From positions 120,437,001 to 120,501,000 of the forward strand of contig JAZBRS010000029.1 of NCBI GenBank assembly GCA_037176725.1: a stretch of DNA of 64,000 nucleotides, written 5' to 3'. Below are positions 56,871-64,000 of the stretch, piece by piece; the first letter of the stretch is position 1; each line of letters opens with the position of its first letter. The notes below the pieces were generated by a model, which worked only from the letters and a program-made list of their open reading frames with translations, searched no databases and had not been told where the DNA came from. Origin of the DNA: Posidonia oceanica (taxonomy: Eukaryota > Streptophyta > Magnoliopsida > Alismatales > Posidoniaceae). A program made the position numbers and the translations under genes.

Positions 56871-58073
56871 CTAGTCAGTTCGGGCCTTCTTCGACTGCCT
56901 GGAGTCGGGGAACAAGGGACCGCCTGGCGGGACTTCAGCGATAGGCCAGAGCTGTCGGACTTCAGCTTCATATTCAGGGGTGCATCCTACGCCTCTCACA
57001 ACTGCAATGTCTGTAGATTGGACCCCCTGCTGCATCAGACTAGCAAGCTTCTTGGTCGGGGCAGTTGTGCTGAGAGGGTACGTCTGTAGAAGCTTGGGCG
57101 CTGTACTGTCGATGAAGGCGCCCTGCTGGAAGCCGAACTGGCGCATGACCCTGATTGGGTGGTACTCTACGCCTGCTGTGAAGCCTGGAAGAACGATCAG
57201 TCGCGTGTCGCGCGCGCTGAAAAAGACAGTGAATGGCTCGGCTGCAGAAGGGACGATGCGCCAGGTCACAGCGTCGTCAGTCAGTGCTGACAGCCTCTCG
57301 TACTCTTCTTTGACGCTCTTGTCTGCTCTGGTACGGGCGCTGCTGCAGTATGCTTCGAAGGCGTGTACTTGAGGGCGCGGAAAGTCCATCTCTAAGTGCG
57401 CAGTCAGCCAGACTTGTATGAGTGCTCCGCAACCGTGGAAGTGGCGGCAGCGATGAGAAATGCGGTCCAGCCCGCGATAGGTCTCTGCCAAGACAACTGG
57501 TGCCAGGTCTATGTGCTGGGTCACCACAGCTAGCGCAATCTCTGCGACCTCGATGGCCACTGTCAGTCGGCCATGAGTAAAGATTAGTTCGCCCAAAAAG
57601 CGGATGACAAATCCTCGGAGCCACAGCTCATCTCCGAGGTCGGCACGCTTGTTTATGATATCATTGAAGTGTGCAAGGCGAAGCATAGGCTCTGGTCCAC
57701 TGGTGCAGATTAGTCTCTGTTGGCAGGTTCGAGTGGATAGCCCAGTCAGCTGGCTTAGGACTTCGAGATATCCGTCGCGTCTCATGGAAATAGGAGGCCC
57801 CATGATTTTTGAAAAGCCGCATATCCGACGCACCTCTTCCAGTGTAGGTGTCAGCTCAGTCTTGCCAAAGCGGAAGACATGGTACGCCGGTTTCCAGAAT
57901 CTTGCGGCGGCACACAGAAGGTGGCGGCTGACTTCCACATCAGCAGCCTTCAGCAGTTTAGTTGGTATGCCCCACAGGCGCAGCTGTTCACAGTCTTGTA
58001 AAGTGAGCCTGCTGATCCATTCTTGCAGGGTTTCCGAGCAATGTGCAGGAGTTAGCAGAGTAGGGAAGCCCAT
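56871..58073 (-). CDS. Intact DUF7745 / plant-mobile-domain-like protein of E3 (400 aa), downstream of integrase
   Basis: A complete frame from ATG at 58073, the same ATG as in E1 and E2, to TAG at 56871. It resembles DUF7745, a plant family related to the plant mobile domain. Family-like stretches are VFRFGKTELTPTLEEVRRIC (67-86), LAETYRGLDR (195-204), HGCGALIQVWLTAHL (213-227) and RVMRQFGFQQGAF (308-320). The C-terminus ends in a short basic tail (SRQSKKARTD), a possible nuclear signal. No signal peptide, membrane segment or nuclease motif is seen. It follows pol on the same strand after a 1.6-kb spacer, so a spliced or separate RNA is probably needed. The function is unknown. A role in silencing or host interaction would be inference from the plant mobile domain family only. 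Confidence 0.85.
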   Translation of the reverse strand: MGFPTLLTPAHCSETLQEWISRLTLQDCEQLRLWGIPTKLLKAADVEVSRHLLCAAARFWKPAYHVFRFGKTELTPTLEEVRRICGFSKIMGPPISMRRDGYLEVLSQLTGLSTRTCQQRLICTSGPEPMLRLAHFNDIINKRADLGDELWLRGFVIRFLGELIFTHGRLTVAIEVAEIALAVVTQHIDLAPVVLAETYRGLDRISHRCRHFHGCGALIQVWLTAHLEMDFPRPQVHAFEAYCSSARTRADKSVKEEYERLSALTDDAVTWRIVPSAAEPFTVFFSARDTRLIVLPGFTAGVEYHPIRVMRQFGFQQGAFIDSTAPKLLQTYPLSTTAPTKKLASLMQQGVQSTDIAVVRGVGCTPEYEAEVRQLWPIAEVPPGGPLFPDSRQSKKARTD

Positions 58074-59248
58074 TGCGCTGATTGCAGAAGACAGGCTGAT
58101 GGATGCTAAGCTTGAAGGTACCTGCTATCAATAAATAGTCAGATCTCGCAGGTATGTAATCATTGGCAACAAGAAGAAACTGAAACTGAAAACGTAGTTC
58201 CATATGCATTTAGCAGTTGATAACGGAACATAGCAGTTAAGCACTGATAAGCAGGGGGATTTTGTTGCAGTCTTGCGGACATGGGGGCGAGGGCTGGCAG
58301 GAGATCTGGACCAGCGCAGCTTGAGTGTCGTCGATGCGCTCTGCTGGGGAGAAGTACTGTCTCAGGGCCGAAGCGTGTTGCAGAGCGGAGAGATTGGCAG
58401 GAAAGGAAGGATAGACGGGGATGCATGTATGCAGGATGCAAGTGCTATGCTTATGCGGACGAGTAGTATTAGATGAATGAGTATGCTTGAATGGATTAGC
58501 ATGCTCGGATGGATGGGTATGCTTGGATGGATGCTTGAATGCCCTCAGCGTGCGGAGTGCTTTGGTGCCTGCTGCAGAGGAAGGGAGTGGTCCTTGACTC
58601 ACTGGGTCCTACTCAGACTCTCGGCTTATTGGTGGCGCTCCGGAACAGGTGTTGGCATTATACAGATGGCGGTGTGGTGAGGACAGGCTACTTGCTGCAC
58701 TCTCAGGACCTACACCTATTCTTTCAGCTCTCTCTTTTTTTGAAAGGTTTCTCCCTCATGGGTATGCAGTCCTTTTTCTGCCCCTAGCTAGAAGAAGGGT
58801 AAGTGTTGCTCTTGGAGGGATGTGGTAGACCCTTTTCAAGCTTAACTCCCAGGGGATCTCTAGTGATGGTATGGGGGATAACGGTGCGTGTATTTTCGGG
58901 CTGCAACTTGCCCTTTTCTTCTTCTCTTTTTTTTTGTTTTTTGCTTTACTTGCTTTTTTTCTTTTTTTTTTTTTGGTTTTTGTTCTATCTCTTTTCTCTT
59001 TCTCTCTTTTTTTTTTTCGCTTGTTGTTTTGCTTTTCTCTCTTTTTTTTCTTCTTTTTTTTTTTCAGGCTTTTGCTATCCCCATTTTGGTGGCAAAAGGA
59101 GGGAGCTTGAATTGTAATAGATTTAGGCTTTGGGTCTGCTGTGTGATGGGTAGAAGGAACAGGGTTAGACTGCACACCCCTATCTCTAGGGCCGGCCTGT
59201 GTCTTCGTCCTCTGTCCCTTGGATGTGCCCAAACCTAGATGTCTACTC

Positions 59249-59290
<42 letters not shown>

Positions 59291-59662
59291 CATCCTAACA
59301 TCTTTTCTCCCTCAGAGGTGTATGTCCTTACGAGATTAGGCAGTTCGCCTGTCCTCGTTGGTGGTGGCTCCCTCACTAGCTAAGACATCTGAGTAGTGCC
59401 AGGTGAGGTAGGGTGACTCTTTCCAGAGCAGGCAAGCACTTCCAGTTTTCATCACCGGGCCAAAGATGCAATGCTTGAGAGAATGACGATGATGATTTGA
59501 AAAGAACGAGGGCAAGAGCTGAAAGGATGACGATGATGATGATTTAAATAGGGATGTAAGAGTTGAAAGGATGACGATGATGATTTGAAACAGAGTTGAA
59601 GCAAGAAGGCGAGAATGAAAATGCAAGTGGGAGAAGGGCATCTGCAACGGGGCCGCTTTCGG
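58074..59662 (-). other. E3 spacer between integrase and DUF7745 ORF
   Basis: Non-coding. In the transcript sense it has a long purine tract (plus-strand pyrimidines about 58910-59065) and a run of 31 A (plus-strand T 59253-59283). The conserved CAGGTACC element lies at about 58115-58125, shortly before the ORF start. Several GATGACGATGATGATTT-like short repeats sit at about 59480-59590, close to the pol stop. The frames in the pyrimidine tract are low-complexity artefacts. Confidence 0.65.
59253..59283 (-). repeat. Run of 31 T (A in the transcript sense) in the E3 spacer
   Basis: Uninterrupted T on the plus strand. The E1 and E2 spacers have no equivalent run, so it is recent slippage or a sequencing-length artefact. 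Confidence 0.85.
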
Positions 59663-62600
59663 CTACTGATAGTACTTCTTGAGATAGCAGAGGTTGACGG
59701 GCTCAGACTGCTCAATCTGGTCCATATCCTCAAGAGTCACAGCGCCTCCCGAGAAGATCTGTTTGACCACAAAGGGGCCGCGCCAATTGGGTCGGAATTT
59801 CCCTCGACCGTCAGGCAAATGAATGGCGCGCAAGACAAGGTCCCCTGGCTGAAAGCTTCTGGGCTGGACCTTCTTCAAGAATGCTTTGGCCATCCGCTTC
59901 TGATAGCAGTGAGCGTTATGCATGGCTTGCAATCTGCGCTCATCAATTAAGTTCAGTTGGACGCAGCGGTCTTCGACCCATTCTGCTTCTTCCAACTCAG
60001 CTTCCCGCAGGATCCGCAGGGAGGGGATCTCCACTTCAACAGGTAACACTGCTTCCATGCCGTACACCAGAGAGTACGGGGTGGCTCCTGTAGAGGTCCG
60101 TATTGATGTCCTGTACGCCCAGAGTGCGTACGGGAGCTTGTCATGCCAATCCTTGTGGATTTCTGCCATTTTCTTCAGGATCTTGACAATGTTTTTGTTT
60201 GCAGATTCCACTGCTCCGTTCATCTGAGGCCGATAAGGCGAGGATCGATGGTGCTTGATCTTGAGACTTTGCAGGTATTCTTCGATCCTTTTGGCAATAA
60301 AGTTTGAGCCGTTATCAGAGATGACAGAGTGCGGGACCCCATACCGGGCAACAATATTGTTTCTGATAAATTTTTCTGTTGCCGCAGCGGTGACTGTCCT
60401 GTAAGAGGCCGCTTCCACCCACTTGGTGAAGTAATCGATCGCTACGAGAATGTAACGATGACCATTTGAAGCAGCGGGGTGGATGGCGCCGATGACATCG
60501 ATCCCCCAGGTGGAGAAGGGCCATGGCGAAGACATATTGTGCAGCTGATGTGGAGGGGCCTTGATGAAGTTACCATGGATTTGACAGTTGTGGCATCTAC
60601 GCACGAACCGGCAGCAGTCGGCTTCCATGGTCTGCCAGAAATATCCTTGAAGCATGATCTTCTTGGCCAGGAGGACGCCGTTCATGTGCGGGCCACAGGT
60701 TCCCGCATGCACTTGAAGCATCAGCGTGTCAGCCTCCGACTTGTTCAGGCAGCGCAGTAGCATCTGATTGTATGACCTTCTGTATAGCTGCCCGGCCCCT
60801 AACACATACTTTGACGCCAGACGCGCCAAAGTTCTCTTGTCTGCTGCCGTGGTATCAGGAGGAAAGTTACCAGACTCGAGGAAGGATTTTATGTCTTGAT
60901 ACCAGGGCTGCCCCCCTGCGGGATCCGCTTCTTCTATGCTCATGCAGTATGCAGGCTGCTCAATGCGAGTGACTGATACATCCACAGTGCTGTCTTCTGA
61001 AATGGTGAGCCAGGATGCCAGAGTTGCTAGTGCGTCTGCATACGCGTTCTTCGCTCTGTTCAGGTATGTGAAGCGGATGCTCTTGAATTCTTTCATCAGC
61101 CTCAGCAGGTGTTCGTGATACGGCACAAGCTTGGGATCTTTTGTCTTCCAATCACCGTTCACTTGAGAAATCACCAGCATGGCATCGCCGTGCACATGCA
61201 GCTTCTGCGCCTCATGCTCGAGGTCGACTTTCAACCCTAGGATGCATGCTTCGTATTCTGCTTCGTTGTTTGTACAGGTGAAAGTCAGCTTCCTCGCGAA
61301 AGGAGTCATCTGTCCTTGGGGCGTGGTCAGCACTGCGCCTACGCCTCGACCCCTCTTGTTGACTGCACCATCAAAGTAGAGCTGCCATTCCTCTGCTTCT
61401 TCAGGATCTTTCTGCTCAGAGTCCTCCACTGCAAAGAGAATGTCTTCATCAGGGAACTGCGTCTGGAGGGGTTGGTATTCAGGCAGAGGGAGGTCAGCAA
61501 GATGGTCTGCCATTGCTTGACCCTTCATGGATTTCTGTGTGACGAAGGTGATGTCGTATTGAGACAATAACACCTGCCACTTGGCACATCTGCCCACCAT
61601 GGCCGGCTTCTGGAAGAGGAATTTGATGGGATCGTGCCGGCATAAGAGCTGTACTGGGTATGCCATCATGTAGTGCCTCAGCTTCTGTGCAGCCCAGACA
61701 AGGGACAGGCAAGTCTTCTCTAGTGTTGTATACCTGGCTTCACATTCATTAAATTTCTTGCTCAGGTAGTAGATGGCGCGCTCCTTTCTACCAGATTCGT
61801 CATGTTGGCCCAAGACGGCGCCCATGGAATGCTGCGTGGTAGAAAGGTAGAGAAGCAAAGGTCTCCCCGGCGTAGGCGGGACCAGGACAGGAGGCTTGAT
61901 CAGCAGCTGCTTGATCTTGGCAAATGCAGCCTGACACTCCTCGTTCCAGTGAATCTGCGCATTCTTCTTTAAGAGCTTGAATATGGGTTCGCAGATGGGC
62001 GTAAGCTGTGCAATGAAGCGACTGATATATTGTAAACGCCCAAGCAGACTTCTGACTTCCTTTTCAGTTCTAGGGGGTGGCATGTCCACGATGGCTTGCG
62101 CTTTCAACGGGTCCACTTCAATCCCCCTTTGGCTAACAATGTAGCCGAGCAATTTGCCAGAAGATACCCCGAATACGCACTTCTTGGGATTTAGGCGCAG
62201 CTTGTACTTCCGTAGACGGTTAAAGAGCTTTCTGAGACAGGCAAGATGATCCTCGGGCTCTTTGGTTTTGGCAATCATATCGTCTACATAGACCTCCACT
62301 TCTTGGTGCATGAGGTCGTGGAACAGCGCAGTCATGGCCCTCTGATAGGTTGCACCAGCATTCTTCAGGCCGAACGGCATGACTTGGTAGCAGAAGACTC
62401 CCCAAGGGGTGATGAATGAAGTCTTTTCCATGTCCTCTTCTGCCATCTTGATCTGATTGTATCCAGAAAAGCCGTCCATGAAGGAGAGCATCTTGTGGCC
62501 TGCTGTATTGTCGACTAGGACGTCAATGTGAGGCAATGGAAAGTCGTCCTTGGGACTCGCCTTGTTCAGGTCCCTGTAGTCAATACAGATCCGGATTCGG

Positions 62601-64000
62601 CCATCTTTCTTGGGCACAGGTACAATGTTTGCCAGCCATTCAGGATAAAGAACGACCTTCAGAAAGTTGACTCCCAGCTGCTTCATTATCTCTTCTTTGA
62701 TCATGAGCAGCCACTGCGGTCGCCATCTTCTCAATTTCTGCTTTACTGGCTTGGCATCCGGATTTAAGGGCAGATTGTGCACCACTATTTCTATGTCAAG
62801 GCCGACCATATCTTCATAACTCCAGGCGAAGACATCCGCATATTCTTTCAGGAATGCGATGAATTCTGCTCGAACCTGGGTGGACAGCTGGGCACTGATG
62901 CAAACTTCTCTGACTTCCTCAGCTGTGCCGATGTTGACAACCTCTGTTTCTTCTTCGACATGGAGGTTGGGGCCTTCTGGGTCGTCGTCATAGGGCCGGA
63001 ACTCGGGCAAAGGTTCGTCAGTCTCATCCATGCCCGTATCATCCTCCTCTCCATAGGCAATAAGTTCTGAGAGGATCTCTTTCTCAAAAGAAGGACTTGC
63101 AATGTCGAAAGAGTGCATGTGTTCCGCTGCTTGGCCCTGGTGACGTTTCAAGATGGTCACGCTCACTCGGGTATTCTTGTAGCCTCGGTGCGCGACCTCC
63201 GTCCCAGGAACTCCTTCTACCGTTTGCTCTGGCCTGACTGGCTCTGCTGAGTGCTCTGTTGATACTGCTGAGGGCTTAGCTGACTCTACTGCTGGTACTG
63301 CTGACTGTTCTGCTGCTGAGGCTGCTGACTGCTCTGCTGCTGAGGCATTCTGCTCTGTTACTGCTGCTGCATGTACTGCTGATGTTCCTCCCTCTGGGTC
63401 TTCTAGTGTGCTTGTGGGGGATACGCCAGACTGGCGGCTGATCTGGTTACCGCCGCTCGGTATATTGTTCAGGTGAGGCATGGGTTGCACAAACCACCTA
63501 GACCCGCCTTCTGGTTGAAGAGTGATGAGCTCATCTGGTCTAGGGGAGTCCGGCGTTGCTGAGTCTTCTAGGACCATGATAGAGGTATGGTCCTCCTGCA
63601 GAGGAGGATCCGTGACTACGGCTTTCCCTTTCCTTTCTGCAGCTTGGTGATCTGCCAGGTCATCTGCTATCGACTTGAGTTGTTCTTGATAAAGCAACTC
63701 TAAGTCGGACATCCAGGAATCGACCTGGGCTTCTATCGCCGCTCCTTCTTCTTCGTCCGAGGGGGAGTCGACGTAGTAGGCGCCGGGGGCCTGCGGCACT
63801 AGCCCGGCTGCAAGACAGGTCGCCGCCCTTGGGGTCTGCATGATCTGGTTCACGGGCGCGTCCGATGGTGGCAACTCTGAAGTAGATGGCCCAAATAGAC
63901 AGGCTAGCGGTGCTAAGGATGAATAAGCTGCCAGGGTCACAGTTGGAGAATAAGCAGGGGTGCTCTTCAGAGGGCTCAAGGGCCCGGAGAGTGTAATGCT
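59663..64000 (-). CDS. Pol part of the E3 gag-pol polyprotein: linker, RT, RNase H, second RNase H, integrase (partial at the window edge)
   Basis: One uninterrupted frame of about 1445 codons, open to the window edge. Gag and protease must lie beyond 64000. Approximate residues counted from 63979: acidic linker (YYVDSPSDEEEGAAIEAQ) 1-300; RT about 440-620, with CIDYRDLNK near 465 and YVDDM near 563; first RNase H about 690-800, where the usual leading Asp is replaced (LYLSTTQHS); second RNase H about 865-1000, with FDGAVN, NNEAEYEA, HGDAML and NAYADA giving a full D-E-D-D set; integrase about 1085-1438, with H/H/C/C zinc residues, D (WGIDVIG), D (VISDNGS), E (NGAVESANK) and a GPF-type C-terminus (NWRGPFVV). 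The stop is at 59663. The intact catalytic residues contrast with E1 and E2. It would convert the RNA to DNA and insert it. Confidence 0.93.
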   Translation of the reverse strand, partial: SITLSGPLSPLKSTPAYSPTVTLAAYSSLAPLACLFGPSTSELPPSDAPVNQIMQTPRAATCLAAGLVPQAPGAYYVDSPSDEEEGAAIEAQVDSWMSDLELLYQEQLKSIADDLADHQAAERKGKAVVTDPPLQEDHTSIMVLEDSATPDSPRPDELITLQPEGGSRWFVQPMPHLNNIPSGGNQISRQSGVSPTSTLEDPEGGTSAVHAAAVTEQNASAAEQSAASAAEQSAVPAVESAKPSAVSTEHSAEPVRPEQTVEGVPGTEVAHRGYKNTRVSVTILKRHQGQAAEHMHSFDIASPSFEKEILSELIAYGEEDDTGMDETDEPLPEFRPYDDDPEGPNLHVEEETEVVNIGTAEEVREVCISAQLSTQVRAEFIAFLKEYADVFAWSYEDMVGLDIEIVVHNLPLNPDAKPVKQKLRRWRPQWLLMIKEEIMKQLGVNFLKVVLYPEWLANIVPVPKKDGRIRICIDYRDLNKASPKDDFPLPHIDVLVDNTAGHKMLSFMDGFSGYNQIKMAEEDMEKTSFITPWGVFCYQVMPFGLKNAGATYQRAMTALFHDLMHQEVEVYVDDMIAKTKEPEDHLACLRKLFNRLRKYKLRLNPKKCVFGVSSGKLLGYIVSQRGIEVDPLKAQAIVDMPPPRTEKEVRSLLGRLQYISRFIAQLTPICEPIFKLLKKNAQIHWNEECQAAFAKIKQLLIKPPVLVPPTPGRPLLLYLSTTQHSMGAVLGQHDESGRKERAIYYLSKKFNECEARYTTLEKTCLSLVWAAQKLRHYMMAYPVQLLCRHDPIKFLFQKPAMVGRCAKWQVLLSQYDITFVTQKSMKGQAMADHLADLPLPEYQPLQTQFPDEDILFAVEDSEQKDPEEAEEWQLYFDGAVNKRGRGVGAVLTTPQGQMTPFARKLTFTCTNNEAEYEACILGLKVDLEHEAQKLHVHGDAMLVISQVNGDWKTKDPKLVPYHEHLLRLMKEFKSIRFTYLNRAKNAYADALATLASWLTISEDSTVDVSVTRIEQPAYCMSIEEADPAGGQPWYQDIKSFLESGNFPPDTTAADKRTLARLASKYVLGAGQLYRRSYNQMLLRCLNKSEADTLMLQVHAGTCGPHMNGVLLAKKIMLQGYFWQTMEADCCRFVRRCHNCQIHGNFIKAPPHQLHNMSSPWPFSTWGIDVIGAIHPAASNGHRYILVAIDYFTKWVEAASYRTVTAAATEKFIRNNIVARYGVPHSVISDNGSNFIAKRIEEYLQSLKIKHHRSSPYRPQMNGAVESANKNIVKILKKMAEIHKDWHDKLPYALWAYRTSIRTSTGATPYSLVYGMEAVLPVEVEIPSLRILREAELEEAEWVEDRCVQLNLIDERRLQAMHNAHCYQKRMAKAFLKKVQPRSFQPGDLVLRAIHLPDGRGKFRPNWRGPFVVKQIFSGGAVTLEDMDQIEQSEPVNLCYLKKYYQ

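Larger units (their letters stand above)
47292..64000 (-). mobile_element. E3: Tat-type retrotransposon with intact pol and DUF7745 ORF (partial, runs off the right edge)
   Basis: The 3' LTR, PPT, 3' UTR, DUF7745 ORF, spacer and most of pol are in the window. Gag, protease, PBS and 5' LTR lie beyond 64000. The junction at 47291/47292 lies inside the E1 LTR, so the E1 sequence ACAAC (47287-47291) is the expected target duplication and should recur after the distal LTR. The two visible reading frames are uninterrupted, which makes E3 the best candidate here for a recently autonomous element. Confidence 0.9.

Noticed and set aside
58803..59238. Phe/Leu/Ser-rich hydrophobic frames resembling membrane proteins
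   Set aside because: They read through the pyrimidine tract of the spacer on the strand opposite to the element. Pure low complexity.

Overview
The window looks like a stretch of plant (angiosperm) nuclear heterochromatin made almost entirely of one family of very large Ty3/Gypsy LTR retrotransposons of the Tat (Ogre/Tat) type. The reasons are the two tandem RNase H domains in pol, the divergent CX2HX4HX4C gag zinc knuckle, the protease core LVDNGSGLNVC, LTRs of about 6 kb running TGTTGACA...TACTACA on the minus strand, and tandem repeats in the 3' untranslated region. I see no host gene, tRNA, rRNA or bacterial feature. The species cannot be told from the sequence.

All elements lie on the minus strand, so each 5' end is at higher coordinates. 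Four copies can be separated. E1, the host copy, has internal sequence at 1-14070, its primer binding site at 14053-14069, and a 5' LTR starting at 14071. That LTR is cut at 14500 by E2, resumes at 46233 and is cut again at 47291 by E3. E2 spans 14501-46232 with both LTRs and a perfect 5-bp target duplication CTAAT. A solo LTR (33229-38996) sits in its gag leader. E3 has its 3' LTR at 47292-53528 and internal sequence from 53529 to the window edge. Its gag, protease and 5' LTR lie outside.

The shared order on the minus strand is: 5' LTR, PBS, leader, gag (capsid, zinc knuckle), protease, a long variable linker, RT, degenerate RNase H, second RNase H, integrase, a 1.2-1.6 kb purine-rich spacer, a separate 400-codon ORF of DUF7745/plant-mobile-domain type, a 2-3 kb repetitive 3' UTR, PPT and 3' LTR. 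E3 keeps an intact pol and an intact DUF7745 ORF. E1 is heavily decayed. E2 carries many premature stops, mostly C-to-T type transitions, yet its two LTRs are nearly identical over long blocks.

The most striking signal is in the 3' UTRs. Each copy has amplified a different short segment (E1 1-880; E2 21030-21955; E3 54090-56600). The E1 array and the short-unit arrays of E2 and E3 are strings of small hairpins whose two arms change together: GATAG/CTATC, GACAG/CTGTC and GGTAG/CTACC, or GCTTG/CAAGC, GTCTG/CAGAC and GCTTAT/ATAAGC. In E2 and E3 the loop is also complementary to the downstream linker, in an H-type pseudoknot layout, and this second pairing changes together as well. A single-copy 27-nt hairpin near the DUF7745 stop behaves the same way. 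This suggests either selected RNA structure or a copying mechanism that repairs hairpins.
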